Positions 26,149-36,232 are shown, counted from the first letter of the stretch. The stretch is 64,000 nucleotides of DNA from Chryseobacterium carnipullorum (GCF_900142785.1 NZ_FRCD01000004.1:62001-126000); one strand, 5' to 3'. Notes: a model not told the origin generated them from the letters alone. Translations and numbers: made by a program.

Positions 26149-26625
26149 TTAAAGTCTGCGCAGATCATTATTTTCCAAATCCTGAATTTTTTTCAATCGG
26201 CGAAGATGTCTTTCTGCTCCAATAAACCGGGCATTGAGAAACGCCAGAACCAACTCTTCTGCACTTGCATAGCCCGTCACACGACCACCAAGACAGATTA
26301 AATTCATATCATCATCTTCTACCCCCTGGTGCGCCGAGAAATAATCCGTAATTAAAGCCGCTCTGACACCGGAAATTTTATTGGCCGCCACACAGGCACC
26401 GACTCCACTTCCACAAATGGCGATGCCGCGGAACACTTCTCCGGCAGCTACCGCTTTTGCAAGTGGAATCACATAATCCGGAAAGTCATCTGTATTATCG
26501 AGTTTCATTGCGCCATAATCTATCGGTTCAAATTGATTTTCAACTAAAAAAGACTTCATTCTTTCTTTGAGTTCAAAACCGCCGTGATCCGCGCAAATAC
26601 CTATTTTTCTCAGTACTTTTGACAT
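26149..26625 (-). CDS. rpiB: RpiB/LacAB-type sugar-phosphate isomerase
   Basis: A 158-residue isomerase interconverting ribose 5-phosphate and ribulose 5-phosphate. GICADHGGFELKE at the N-terminus and AICGSGVGACVAANKISGVRAAL (about 70-92) with the catalytic cysteine are diagnostic of the RpiB family. DDDMNLICLGGRV follows. The family includes allose-6-phosphate isomerases, but the location between transketolase and 6-phosphogluconate dehydrogenase makes ribose-5-phosphate isomerase the best call. It lies 70 bp downstream of the tkt stop. Confidence 0.93.
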   Translation of the reverse strand: MSKVLRKIGICADHGGFELKERMKSFLVENQFEPIDYGAMKLDNTDDFPDYVIPLAKAVAAGEVFRGIAICGSGVGACVAANKISGVRAALITDYFSAHQGVEDDDMNLICLGGRVTGYASAEELVLAFLNARFIGAERHLRRLKKIQDLENNDLRRL

Positions 26626-26696
26626 TTTTCTTTTTTTATTGAGTTCTGAAATGATTTTTTAACAGAAAAGGATCTATACTAAGTTCGTGAAAAAAT

Positions 26697-28706
26697 TTAT
26701 TCCTTCTTCAAAAACAAATCTTTCGCTTTTTTTACTACATTTTCTACGGTGAATCCATATTCTTTCATCACTTCTTCTGCCGGTGCAGATTCTCCAAACT
26801 TGTCTATTCCGATCACATCACCATCGTCGGTCGTATATTTCATCCAGCCCACCGGAGACCCTGCTTCTACCGCCAGTCTTTTTCTGTTTTTCTTTGGTAA
26901 AACCTGTTCCTTATAAGCATCAGTCTGCTGATCAAATAAATTCCAGCATGGCATACTTACCACTCTTGCCTTAATGTTACTTTTCTTTAATTCCTCCTGT
27001 GCTTCAAGGATCAAATGAACTTCTGATCCGGTGGCAATAAGAATCATATCCGGTTCTCCCTCTGAATCTGAAAGAATATAAGCCCCTTTCTCGAGGTTTT
27101 TCGCGCTTGCATATTTGTTTTGATCGATCACCGGAATTCCCTGGCGGGTTAATGCAATAGCGACTGGTCCATCTTGATGTTCAATGGCTACGCGCCAGGC
27201 CTGTGCCGTTTCGTTGGCATCCGCTGGTCGGATAACAGTCATATTGGGAACCGTTCGTAATCCAATCAATTGTTCTACGGGCTGATGGGTCGTTCCGTCT
27301 TCGCCAAGAGCAATACTATCGTGGGTAAACACCATAATCTGACGTATTTTCATGATGGCAGCCAACCTAAGCGGTGGACGCATATAATCTGAAAATATTA
27401 AAAATGTGGCTCCATACGGAATTAAGTAATTACTGAGAGCCATTCCGTTGAGGATTGATCCCATTGCGTGTTCACGGATTCCAAAATGAAAATTACGTCC
27501 GTCACGATCTTTCGCTGAAAAGGATTGGTAAGCCTCAAGAACGGTATCGGTGGAAGGGGATAAATCCGCGGAACCTCCGATCAACTGTGGTAAATATTCT
27601 GCAATCGCATTCAGTGTTTTTCCTGAAGCTTTACGGGTGGCTATTTCCTCACCGGGTTCAAATACGGGAAGCTTTTTTTCCCATCCTTCGGGTAACTTTC
27701 CAGAAGCGATAGATTCATATTCTTTGGCAAGATCTGGATGTCTTTTCTTATAATTTTCATAGAGTTTATTCCACTTATCTTCATTTTCAGCAGATTTTTT
27801 TCCTGCTTCATGATAAAAGGCTGAAACGTCATCAGGGATCACAAAATTCTGATCAGGATCAAAACCGAAATGTTCTTTCACCAGACGAACCTCATCTTTC
27901 CCTAAGGGTGACCCATGTGCAGCAGCAGAATTCTGTTTATTAGGACTTCCGTACCCGATATGGCTGCGGACTTTTATCAGTGACGGACGTCCGGTTTCAT
28001 TCTGTGCATTCTTTATCGCATTGGACAAAGCTTCCAGATCATTGATGTCCGGCAGATCCTGCACATGCCATCCGTAGGCTTCAAATCTTTTAGATACGTC
28101 TTCATCAAACGCTAGATCAGTATCACCTTCTATCGTAATATGATTGCTGTCATAGAAATAAATCATATTTCCCAACCTTAAATGGCCTGCTAATGATGCA
28201 GCTTCGGCTGAAACGCCTTCCATCAGATCACCGTCACTGCAAATTGCATAAATTTTATAATCGAAAATATTGAAATCCGGTTGATTATAACGTTCAGCCA
28301 TATATTGCTGGGCAATGGCCATTCCTACTCCATTGGCAAATCCCTGCCCAAGCGGACCTGTTGTTACTTCAATTCCGGGAGTAAGTCCGTATTCGGGATG
28401 ACCTGCGGTAATGCTGTGTAATTGTCTGAAATTTTCAATGTCTTTCAGGGTAATATTGTAACCGGTCAAGTGCAGATAACTATACTGCAACATACATGCA
28501 TGACCACAGGAAAGAATAAATCTGTCACGGTTTGCCCATTCTGGATTTTGAGGATTATAATGCATGAACTCGGACCATAATATATGACCTAATGGGGCTA
28601 AGGCCATGGGCGTTCCGGGATGTCCGGAATTTGCTTTTTGTACGGCATCGGCTGCCAAAACTCTTACGGTATCAATACTTTTCTGAATTAAATTTTTATT
28701 CTCCAT
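26697..28706 (-). CDS. tkt: Transketolase
   Basis: About 669 residues from the ATG at 28706 (MENKNLIQKSID). The open frame extends 27 residues further, but that part is not family-like, and an AAAGAAAT ribosome site precedes 28706. It transfers two-carbon units between sugar phosphates with thiamine diphosphate. Signatures are NSGHPGTPMALAPLGHILW (about 29-47), the ThDP motif SDGDLMEGVSAEA, HGSPLGKDEV, and the Tkt signature GEDGTTHQPVEQL with FGIREHAMGS. It is the first gene of the presumed operon tkt-rpiB-HAD-gnd-zwf, which covers both branches of the pathway except lactonase, epimerase and transaldolase. Confidence 0.95.
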   Translation of the reverse strand: MENKNLIQKSIDTVRVLAADAVQKANSGHPGTPMALAPLGHILWSEFMHYNPQNPEWANRDRFILSCGHACMLQYSYLHLTGYNITLKDIENFRQLHSITAGHPEYGLTPGIEVTTGPLGQGFANGVGMAIAQQYMAERYNQPDFNIFDYKIYAICSDGDLMEGVSAEAASLAGHLRLGNMIYFYDSNHITIEGDTDLAFDEDVSKRFEAYGWHVQDLPDINDLEALSNAIKNAQNETGRPSLIKVRSHIGYGSPNKQNSAAAHGSPLGKDEVRLVKEHFGFDPDQNFVIPDDVSAFYHEAGKKSAENEDKWNKLYENYKKRHPDLAKEYESIASGKLPEGWEKKLPVFEPGEEIATRKASGKTLNAIAEYLPQLIGGSADLSPSTDTVLEAYQSFSAKDRDGRNFHFGIREHAMGSILNGMALSNYLIPYGATFLIFSDYMRPPLRLAAIMKIRQIMVFTHDSIALGEDGTTHQPVEQLIGLRTVPNMTVIRPADANETAQAWRVAIEHQDGPVAIALTRQGIPVIDQNKYASAKNLEKGAYILSDSEGEPDMILIATGSEVHLILEAQEELKKSNIKARVVSMPCWNLFDQQTDAYKEQVLPKKNRKRLAVEAGSPVGWMKYTTDDGDVIGIDKFGESAPAEEVMKEYGFTVENVVKKAKDLFLKKE

Positions 28707-28787
28707 TTTTATATTTCTTTTTTTACTTATTTTTCCGCTTTTACGAAGATTACAATTAAATAAAGCGTCTGTCGTTACTGACATCAT

Positions 28788-29157
28788 TAAAAGACATTCG
28801 ATAAAAGTTCCTCACTTATTTCGAATTTATACGGGCAAAAAGATAGGGGTAAACATCAAAATAAATCTTGTCAATGCACGTTGAAGCTGATGATTTAAAA
28901 AATCTGACCTCAACAGTTTTGTGTATCATGATTGGTTAATTTTATACTAACGAATGCTGCCTATACTATTTTTTTTTATCTATCTGAATTAAATAAAAAA
29001 ATAAAATAAGTAATGTACTACTCTGGATTTTACATCAAAACTGTGACCATTTTAAGATCTAACTTTCAGTTTTTTATTGCCAATCGAAAGATTCTATTTT
29101 ACTTTCTATTAATCCCTGGCTCAGCGCTTAACTCATTATGAATTTTTTAAAAAAAGT
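28788..29157. other. Gene-free spacer before tkt
   Basis: About 370 bp of AT-rich sequence that must contain the tkt promoter on the minus strand (TATCTTTTTG near 28835-28850 is a weak -7 candidate). I see no gene and no other structure. Confidence 0.4.
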
Positions 29158-29181
29158 AAAGCAACTGTTGTCAGTTGCTTT
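29158..29181 (-). terminator. Terminator after the sugar dehydrogenase
   Basis: AAAGCAACTG (29158-29167) pairs with CAGTTGCTTT (29172-29181) around a TTGT loop, and on the minus strand is followed by ACTTTTTTT. It lies 11 bp past the stop. Confidence 0.8.
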
Positions 29182-29192
29182 TATTGTTCAGA

Positions 29193-30509
29193 TTATTTTT
29201 TAAGATAAGAAACTCTCCATACAATGCCACTTACATCATCAGCCACCAATAAGGATCCGTCCGCAATCTGAAGCACCCCTACAGGTCTCCCATAGACATC
29301 GCCTTTAGCTTCATTGGAGATAAAACCAGTAAGGAAAGGTTGGTAAGGTCCTGAGGCTTTCCCGTCCTTAAAAGGAACAAATGCGACCTGATAGCCTACC
29401 AGCGATGAACGGTTCCATGAACCATGCTGTCCGATGAAGGCTCCGTTTTTATATTTTTCAGGAAACTGAACTCCGGTATAAAATGTTAACCCTAAAGAGG
29501 CGGTGTGGCTTCCCAAAGGAACATCCGGAACAATTGTTTTGGCTACCAGATCAGGCTTTTCGCCCTTTCTTCTGGGATCTTCATTTTTCCCGAAATAGGC
29601 ATACGGCCAGCCATAAAATGCATTTTGTTTCACACTGGTAAGATAGTCGGGAACCAGTTCATCGCCTAATTCGTCTCTTTCATTCACTACGGTCCACAAT
29701 TCTCCGGTTACAGGATTCCAGCTCATTCCCACCGGATTTCTGAGTCCTGCTGCATATATTTTCTCGCCGCTTCCGTCAGGGTTTACTTCCAGAATATTCG
29801 CTCTTCTCACTTCATTTTCCATTCCGTTCTCGCCCACATTACTTCCGGAGCCAACCGTAATATAAATTTTAGACTGGTCTTTATTGGTAATAAGATTTCT
29901 GGTCCAGTGGTTGTTGTAACCTCCTGCAGGCATATTAACGATCTTCTTTCCAGGTTTTGTTAATTTTGTTTCTCCGGCTTTGTACGGATATACCCACAGA
30001 CCGTCTGTATTGGCTACGTAAAACTGATCTTTGATAATGAGCATTCCATAAGGCTGGTTTAAGTTGTCTAAAAATACAAACGACGATTCTGCCACTCCAT
30101 CTTTGTTGGCATCTCTGTAGAGGATGATCCTGTTGGCAGATTTTCCATCAACTTCAGCGCCACTTTTTCCACTCACGTCATTTTTTATTTTTTCTGTGGC
30201 GGAACGCTCTGAATTGGAAAGCACCACGAAAATGTCTCCATTTTCGCCCTGGATCATATTTCTGGGGCTTTTAATGTTTTCAGCAAAACGGGTTACAGTA
30301 AAACCTTCAGGAGCGGTCGGAGCTTTGTCCTTGGGCCATCCTATAACGTTACTGAATTTGTTTTTGGAATTTTTTTCGTCAGGCGGAGGCAGTTTTAAGG
30401 TATCGGTCTGTGTGAGAACTTCAGCACCGTCTGCCCCTTTTTCAGACTTATTTTTTTCTTTGCAGCCGACCATAAGCAGCACTGCTGCCGGTAAAAGATA
30501 ATTTTTCAT
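29193..30509 (-). CDS. PQQ-type soluble sugar/sorbosone dehydrogenase, lipoprotein
   Basis: About 438 residues from the ATG at 30509, chosen because it gives a lipoprotein signal (MKNYLLPAAVLLMVGC with Cys at about 16). The mature part is a six-bladed beta-propeller of the GDH-B/sorbosone dehydrogenase type: FTVTRFAENIKSPRNM, GGYNNHWTRNL, AAGLRNPVGMSWNPVTGELW, FYGWPYAYFG and GQHGSWNRSS, with the usual catalytic histidine in the NNHW motif. It would oxidise sugars or aldoses in the periplasm using PQQ if the cell can obtain it; no PQQ biosynthesis genes are visible. It is followed by a strong terminator and preceded on the same strand by a TonB receptor. Confidence 0.85.
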   Translation of the reverse strand: MKNYLLPAAVLLMVGCKEKNKSEKGADGAEVLTQTDTLKLPPPDEKNSKNKFSNVIGWPKDKAPTAPEGFTVTRFAENIKSPRNMIQGENGDIFVVLSNSERSATEKIKNDVSGKSGAEVDGKSANRIILYRDANKDGVAESSFVFLDNLNQPYGMLIIKDQFYVANTDGLWVYPYKAGETKLTKPGKKIVNMPAGGYNNHWTRNLITNKDQSKIYITVGSGSNVGENGMENEVRRANILEVNPDGSGEKIYAAGLRNPVGMSWNPVTGELWTVVNERDELGDELVPDYLTSVKQNAFYGWPYAYFGKNEDPRRKGEKPDLVAKTIVPDVPLGSHTASLGLTFYTGVQFPEKYKNGAFIGQHGSWNRSSLVGYQVAFVPFKDGKASGPYQPFLTGFISNEAKGDVYGRPVGVLQIADGSLLVADDVSGIVWRVSYLKK

Positions 30510-30589
30510 AATTTTTTGAGATGTGATGTTTAAAATTACTATCAATACAAATATCAGACCTCATCATTTATCATTTAACGACCTATGGA

Positions 30590-32620
30590 TTAAAATTGTG
30601 CTTTAACACCCAATACAAAATTTCTTTTAGAGGCCGGATTATAATGCCGGTTCCCAAAAGCATTGATGTCAAAGCCTAAAACATAGTCATTATTGTAAAG
30701 ATTCTGAATTTGCAGGTACACATTCAAGCTTGCTGTATCAAGATCTACCGGAACCCGGAATTGAATATTTCCGATCAAGCTTGGATCAGACCAAACGGAA
30801 CTTGCATCATTTAAAGGTATTTTTGAAGTATAGAAATGGGAATAATCAACAAAAAGTTTTTTAAAAAAGGTAAAATTCATTAAGCCGTTGAGGGTTGTTC
30901 TTGGCACTCCTGTCAGATCATTCCCTGAAAAATCTCTTTCGTTTTGACGGTAGTTTTGAAATGTAAAGCGGTAAAATGCACCCGAAAACCTAAATTTGAT
31001 CTTACTGAGAACATCATTTTTCAAATCAAAGTTCTTTGATTCAAGCAGAACCTCCAGGCCTTTCTGAACTGTTTGCCCTGCATTGACAAAGTATTCCTGT
31101 CCGGCTTCATTTTGCCTTCTTACAATGGCATCTTTCATCCGGAAGTCAAAATAACTTCCTTCCACAAAAATAGAATTCCCAAACTGCTTTCTAATGCCGA
31201 ATTCTTTATTCCAACCGAATTCAGGATTCAGATTGATATTAAATTCCTGAGTGGAGGAACGTATTTCTTCATTGGTGGGTGCCGAATTTCCTTTCCCCAT
31301 CTTTCCTCGTATTGAAAAGCCTTTTCCCAGCATATAGGTGATTCCAACATTCGGAAGCCATTGATTCTTAAATACTGCTCTGTTATTTTCTGACTGCGGA
31401 TAAAGCCGTTCCCACTGATAGGCATTGGAATTGAGGCTGACCGAAATATCAGTAAATAGTTTTGAATTAACATTGAATTTCTGTGACAGAAAATAGAAGC
31501 CTGAAGTATTTTTGATCCTGTCAAAATTTTGCGGGCTGCCTTCATATCCTTTATTATTATCATAGTTTTTAACTAAAATATCGTTAATCCCGCCTTCGAA
31601 TCCGAATCTGTAGGCTAATGAAATGTTGTTCCAGTTTTTCTCGTAATTCAGGTGTGTCCGTAGCGCAAAATTCTTTTCAAAACGGTTCTCAAAATTGGTA
31701 ATGAAGGGATTTTCAAAATCAACATAGGAACCCTGAATTAAAATAAAGTGGGAAAAATTCGGACTGAAATTATATTCGTTTGAAATTCCGGCTAACACCA
31801 TTTTATTGCGAATCCCTGTGTTTTGCACCACAGCACCGGGAAGCGCGGGAGTTCCCGGTCTTGCCTGTTTTCTGTCAATCTGCATTTGCTCCAAAGTCAA
31901 TCCGCCGGGGATCTGGTACTCAAGATCCGTATACATAAGCATCGCTTTGAGTGATCCCTTTTCTGAATACTGAAAACGATCTTTGATGAAAATCTGCTTC
32001 CGCTGTACTCTGGATTGTTGCCTGTAGGAATCTGTTTGATAATAATTCTGAAAAACCTCTGCAAAATGTTTTCCGATCTGTTCTGACCAATCAAAACTCT
32101 GATTAAAAGTTCCATAACTTCCGATGGATACATTAGAAGATAGGTTTTCCGAATCTTTAGTTTTAAGAAGAACAGTGCCTCCAGTAACCGCACCATAGTC
32201 TCCACTTTCCGGACCTTTGTAGATTTCCATTCTGTCAATGAGTTCGGGAGAAATCACGTTGAAATAGGTATTTCCTGATGCATCGGACAAAATAAAATCA
32301 TCGAGATAAACTTTTACATTCCGGACGCCAAATGGCGACCTCAAAGTACTTCCCCGAAGAGAGATTCTATAACTTCCCGGCGAGCGTTCCTCCATTCTTG
32401 CGCCTGCCATCTGATTGATGGATTCCAGCATTCGTTCGGGGGTATTTTGACTGAGTACATTTTCAGAAACTACGGAAACAGACTTTGTGGAAGAGATAAA
32501 GCTTGCCGGTTTTTTGTAAGCATCGATTGTAACCTGTGATATCAATGTTGCCGAATCTCTTTTTTGAGACCATACAAACGGAGCATACAATAGAGGAAGG
32601 AAAAGGTATATTTTTTTCAT
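30590..32620 (-). CDS. TonB-dependent outer-membrane receptor
   Basis: A 676-residue receptor. Signal peptide cleavage is near FVWSQ. The plug domain (about 25-155) has SVSVVSENVLSQNTPERML, GSYRISLRGSTLRSP and VTGGTVLLKT. A 22-strand barrel follows and ends in FVLGVKAQF with the terminal phenylalanine typical of outer-membrane barrels. There is no carboxypeptidase-like N-terminal domain, unlike SusC proteins, so a siderophore, cofactor or small-molecule ligand is more likely than a polysaccharide. It ends 80 bp before the PQQ-type dehydrogenase; import of PQQ or a metal cofactor for that enzyme would be a reasonable but untested link. Confidence 0.9.
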   Translation of the reverse strand: MKKIYLFLPLLYAPFVWSQKRDSATLISQVTIDAYKKPASFISSTKSVSVVSENVLSQNTPERMLESINQMAGARMEERSPGSYRISLRGSTLRSPFGVRNVKVYLDDFILSDASGNTYFNVISPELIDRMEIYKGPESGDYGAVTGGTVLLKTKDSENLSSNVSIGSYGTFNQSFDWSEQIGKHFAEVFQNYYQTDSYRQQSRVQRKQIFIKDRFQYSEKGSLKAMLMYTDLEYQIPGGLTLEQMQIDRKQARPGTPALPGAVVQNTGIRNKMVLAGISNEYNFSPNFSHFILIQGSYVDFENPFITNFENRFEKNFALRTHLNYEKNWNNISLAYRFGFEGGINDILVKNYDNNKGYEGSPQNFDRIKNTSGFYFLSQKFNVNSKLFTDISVSLNSNAYQWERLYPQSENNRAVFKNQWLPNVGITYMLGKGFSIRGKMGKGNSAPTNEEIRSSTQEFNINLNPEFGWNKEFGIRKQFGNSIFVEGSYFDFRMKDAIVRRQNEAGQEYFVNAGQTVQKGLEVLLESKNFDLKNDVLSKIKFRFSGAFYRFTFQNYRQNERDFSGNDLTGVPRTTLNGLMNFTFFKKLFVDYSHFYTSKIPLNDASSVWSDPSLIGNIQFRVPVDLDTASLNVYLQIQNLYNNDYVLGFDINAFGNRHYNPASKRNFVLGVKAQF

Positions 32621-32882
32621 TGTATCAGGTAAAGCAAAAATTATACTTTTTCTTTATAAGATGATCTTTCTTTTTGACCTGTTCAATTGTATATTGTAAT
32701 TACACTGAATACTTCTCTATTAACGGAAGGAAGGATTTTTTAGATTTAAGGTTTCTTTTTTTCAGATGAAGGGCATTCTTCCACCCTATTTATTTCTTTT
32801 GTTTCATTTTCATTGCTCTCAATTTTTATGTAAAAAAAATTTAATTCTTTTATCATTGGCTTTGTTTTTGCCAAACAAGGGT

Positions 32883-33239
32883 ATGAAAACAATTTATATT
32901 TTAGAAGATGAGACAGGCATCAGAGATGCATTGCAGTTGCTCCTGTCATTTGAAAACTATGATGTACGTTCTTTCTCTACTGTAGAGGCATTCAAGAACC
33001 GCGATTTATCTGTAAACCCTGATATTTTTATTCTGGATGTGATGCTTCCTGACGGATCAGGAACTGAAGTATGCAATGAACTGAAGAAAGAACCGGCTAC
33101 CTCCCATATCCCAGTGATGATTATCAGTGCTCATGCAAAAGCTGATCATATCATCAAATCATGCCATGCTGACAATTTCATTGCTAAACCTTTTGATATC
33201 GATGATGTCCTTGTAAAAATTAAAAATCTGACTCATTAA
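32883..33239 (+). CDS. CheY-like single-domain response regulator
   Basis: About 118 residues from the ATG at 32883, which has an AAGG ribosome site 4 nt upstream; the longer open frame to 32766 adds a low-complexity N-terminus. Receiver motifs are IYILEDETG (acidic pair), FILDVMLPDGSG (phospho-Asp) and IPVMIISAHAKADH, with FIAKPFDIDD carrying the conserved Lys-Pro. It has no output domain. It faces a second receiver gene (33337) and a PAS histidine kinase (33787), so these three likely form one signalling unit. It ends in the bidirectional terminator at 33294. Confidence 0.9.
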   Translation: MKTIYILEDETGIRDALQLLLSFENYDVRSFSTVEAFKNRDLSVNPDIFILDVMLPDGSGTEVCNELKKEPATSHIPVMIISAHAKADHIIKSCHADNFIAKPFDIDDVLVKIKNLTH

Positions 33240-33293
33240 TTAAAGAGCTCTATCGTCTAGAGTTCCAATATTCTAAACATTAAAAAAAAGCAA

Positions 33294-33320
33294 CACCGCT
33301 TACATTATTTGTAAACGGTG
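33294..33320. terminator. Bidirectional terminator between two receiver genes
   Basis: CACCGCTTAC and GTAAACGGTG form a 10-bp stem with one mismatch. There is an A-run on the left (33282-33289) and ATTTTG on the right, so it can act for both convergent genes. Confidence 0.65.
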
Positions 33321-33336
33321 ATTTTGTAACTCATCA

Positions 33337-33711
33337 TTAATTTTTACATAGAAATTTTCCTACCAGATTTTCAAGAGCCATCAGATCAAAAGGCTTAGCG
33401 ATGAAATCATCGGCTTCTGCTTTTTTTGCCAGTGCGCTGATGTCACTATTGGCGCTGATATAGATCACAGGAATATTTTTATATTCTTCTTTTTTTCTAA
33501 GGAGTTTAAGGGCCTGAATTCCTCCTATATTGGGAATCCAGTTATCCATTAAAATTAAATCCGGCTGGAAGCTTTCTACTCTTTCGAGTATGTCATGTGA
33601 AGTTTCAGAGATTTCAACTTCATATCCATTTTCAGCAAAAATGATTGTAAAAACATCTAAAATTGTTTTTTCATCATCAAAAACCAAAATTTTCTTTTTT
33701 CTATTCTCCAT
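33337..33711 (-). CDS. CheY-like single-domain response regulator
   Basis: A 124-residue receiver domain. KKILVFDDEKTI supplies the acidic pocket, LILMDNWIPNIGG the phospho-acceptor Asp (about 55), IPVIYISANSD the conserved Ser/Thr position and FIAKPFDLM the Lys-Pro. It has no output domain. It lies about 75 bp downstream of the PAS histidine kinase on the same strand and is probably its direct partner. The tail FIAKPFD is shared with the receiver encoded opposite at 32883, so the two look like paralogues. Confidence 0.92.
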   Translation of the reverse strand: MENRKKKILVFDDEKTILDVFTIIFAENGYEVEISETSHDILERVESFQPDLILMDNWIPNIGGIQALKLLRKKEEYKNIPVIYISANSDISALAKKAEADDFIAKPFDLMALENLVGKFLCKN

Positions 33712-33786
33712 TTTTATATTTTATATCTGCGTTAAAGAAATACACTAATCAAGAAAAAACCTTGTCCTTATTTCAAAGCTTGATGA

Positions 33787-35808
33787 TTAGTTTTGTCCAA
33801 TTTTTACATTTTGAGGTAAAGTAAACCAGAATGTACTTCCTTCTCCTTTGGTACTGTCTACGCCAATTTTACCTGAATGTTTTTTAATAATTTCAGAACA
33901 GATATAGAGTCCCAACCCAATTCCTGAATAGGATTTCCCTAAATGATTGGAACGGTAATACCGGTCAAAAATATGGGGTATTTCCGATTGCTGTATTCCC
34001 GGTCCAAAGTCCTTGACAGAAATTTTAACATGATCGTTGACCACCTGGGTAGAAATATGGATCTCTTTAGAATTCTTTGCATATTTGATGGCGTTATTTA
34101 CGAAATTAACAACCACCTGTTCTATCCTGTGTTCATCAGCATAAATATGCAGACTACTGTCACTATTGACAATGATCTGATATTCATTCTCTAAACGAAC
34201 GTGGCTGCAGCTTTTATGCAACATATCATGCAGATTAAAAGTATTGCATTCCAAATGCAACTGATCCTGCCCCATTTTACTCATATTAAGGAGATCGTCA
34301 ATAAGCACGCTCATCTTATCAATTCCTTTATTGGACTGCTCAATAAGTTTCACATGAATATCGGAATAGGGACGTTCTTTAATACGGTTCAACAATTGTA
34401 TGGAAGCTTTCACAGCGGTAAGAGGTGTTTTCAGCTCATGGCTTGCTACACTGAGAAAGTCATCTTTGCGCTGTTCAATAAGTTTTTTATCCGTGATGTC
34501 AGCCGTCATTCCAATCATTCTGTTGGCAATACCGTTTTCATCATATCTTGGGCGGCCATGGGCCTGTATCCAGTGAATGCTTCCATCTCTCCATTTTATT
34601 GGGTATTCGGCTTTATAAATTCCGTTGGTCTGTATGGCTTCCTGTACCAAAGCTCTTATCTTGTCGCGATATTCCGGAAAAATGGCATCAAAAAGATCCG
34701 AATAATTAAATTCTTCTTCAGGTAAGTATCCAAAGTTATATTTAAACTGGTGGGTACTCTGCATGATCCCGGTCTTAAGATCGACTTCGGTTGAACCTAA
34801 ACGGCTTGCATCTAACGCAATTTCTAAACGGTTGTTCATTTCAGTGACGGAATTCCTCGCGATGACCTGATCTGTGACATCATTGGCAACAATCAATATG
34901 GAAGTACTTTTATTATTCTCATCAAATATCGGTTGGTAGACAAAATTGAGATACCGGTCAACCAGATTTTCATTTTCTGTTATAAGGGCTTTAATTTCCT
35001 GTCCGTAATAGGGTTCTCCTGTATGATAAACTTCGGTTAAAATTTCAATAAAAGGCTGCCCCTCCAATTCAGGAAGCGCCTGTATTAAGGGAAGTCCAAT
35101 AACAGACTTATCTTTATTCCATATTTTTAAAACCATCTCATTTACGATATCAATCTCAAAATTTTCTCCTTTCAGAGAGGCCATGGCAACAGGAGATTTT
35201 TCGACTAAGGTTTTAAAACGTTTTTCATTTTCAGCAAGACTGTGATTGGCTTTCAGCAATTGTTTTCTTGCCAACAGTAAGTCATTGTTTGCAGCATAGA
35301 GCTCATCATGTTTGGATATGAGATCTTCATTGGTTGTGAGATATTCTTCATTCAATGCAGAGAGATCATCGATGAGCTGCTGTTCCGACTTGAATTTTTC
35401 TTCCAGTTTATTTTGTGATTCTTTTCTTTCCGTCACTTCAAATGCGGTATGCAAAATAAATTCGGTATTACCCTGATCATCTAAAAAGGGCTTGTATTCA
35501 AAGTCAAAATAAAACTTTTGCATGATCCCGTCTACCTTGAGAATGGCAGGATAATCTCTGCCATTATATGTTTGTCCGGTGTTCCAGACTTCTTTCAATA
35601 GACCGGAAAATGGCTGATCATGAAGCTCCGGAAGTGCCTGGTCGAAGGTCTGTCCTACAACCTCCCTATTTTTGCCCCAGAACTTCAGCATTGCCTCATT
35701 GACACTAACAATGGTAATGTCCGATCCACTATAAATAGCAGTAGCATTGGGAGAATAAAAAAGTATCGACAACAATTTTTCGGATTGGATATAATCTGGA
35801 GAATTCAT
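33787..35808 (-). CDS. Soluble PAS-domain sensor histidine kinase
   Basis: A 673-residue kinase with no transmembrane segment, so it is cytoplasmic. Order: PAS 1 (about 15-130), a coiled coil (about 130-195), PAS 2 (about 200-320), PAS 3 of the PAC-containing type (about 330-445, with YPIKWRDGSIHWIQAHGR), then HisKA with the phosphoacceptor histidine in SVASHELKTPLTA (about 457). The HATPase domain has the N box VVNFVNNAIKYA, G1 VKDFGPGI and G2 GIGLGLYICSEII, ending FWFTLPQ. The first two PAS domains are similar to each other. Partner receivers lie at 33337 and 32883. Confidence 0.93.
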   Translation of the reverse strand: MNSPDYIQSEKLLSILFYSPNATAIYSGSDITIVSVNEAMLKFWGKNREVVGQTFDQALPELHDQPFSGLLKEVWNTGQTYNGRDYPAILKVDGIMQKFYFDFEYKPFLDDQGNTEFILHTAFEVTERKESQNKLEEKFKSEQQLIDDLSALNEEYLTTNEDLISKHDELYAANNDLLLARKQLLKANHSLAENEKRFKTLVEKSPVAMASLKGENFEIDIVNEMVLKIWNKDKSVIGLPLIQALPELEGQPFIEILTEVYHTGEPYYGQEIKALITENENLVDRYLNFVYQPIFDENNKSTSILIVANDVTDQVIARNSVTEMNNRLEIALDASRLGSTEVDLKTGIMQSTHQFKYNFGYLPEEEFNYSDLFDAIFPEYRDKIRALVQEAIQTNGIYKAEYPIKWRDGSIHWIQAHGRPRYDENGIANRMIGMTADITDKKLIEQRKDDFLSVASHELKTPLTAVKASIQLLNRIKERPYSDIHVKLIEQSNKGIDKMSVLIDDLLNMSKMGQDQLHLECNTFNLHDMLHKSCSHVRLENEYQIIVNSDSSLHIYADEHRIEQVVVNFVNNAIKYAKNSKEIHISTQVVNDHVKISVKDFGPGIQQSEIPHIFDRYYRSNHLGKSYSGIGLGLYICSEIIKKHSGKIGVDSTKGEGSTFWFTLPQNVKIGQN

Positions 35809-35920
35809 TTGAAGTATAAAAATTTTATTGTGCGGTCAAAAAGCTATTTTTAAGTTGATGTATATTCAATCAAAAATTGTTTGAGCAAAAGTCTGGCTGG
35901 ATTGAAACAATATCAATTAA

Positions 35921-35928
35921 CAAATATA
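35921..35928 (-). promoter_or_regulatory. -7 element of the PAS histidine kinase
   Basis: On the minus strand TATATTTG (35928-35921) matches TAnnTTTG. A TTGG lies about 22 bp upstream, slightly wider than the usual 19. The leader would be about 105 nt. Confidence 0.4.
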
Positions 35929-36199
35929 CAACGTAATTTGCCATTTTTTTCCAATCTTTTAATCGCGGCAATGTAATAATTAGATTTAACATAAGTAAAG
36001 ATTACAAGATTAGGACTTTATAATTTGTTGTACAGAAAAACACTGGTAAGAAATTTAATTATATGAACAAAATTAAAATAACTCCAACTTCATCATCACT
36101 TCTATTACCTTTCTTTTTGTATATTAAGGTATGCAAAAAACAGGGATTCTATCTAGATTAAAGGAAAGATCCTGACATTTTTGTTGGTTACTTTACAAT

Positions 36200-36232
36200 A
36201 ATAGAGGCTTAACTCTTTGTTAAACCTCTATT
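36200..36232 (-). terminator. Inverted repeat downstream of the 143-aa gene
   Basis: AATAGAGGCTTAAC pairs with GTTAAACCTCTATT over 13 positions with one mismatch and a 5-nt loop. It lies about 65 bp past the stop at 36297. The following T-run is weak, so it may instead be a transcript-stabilising structure. Confidence 0.5.
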
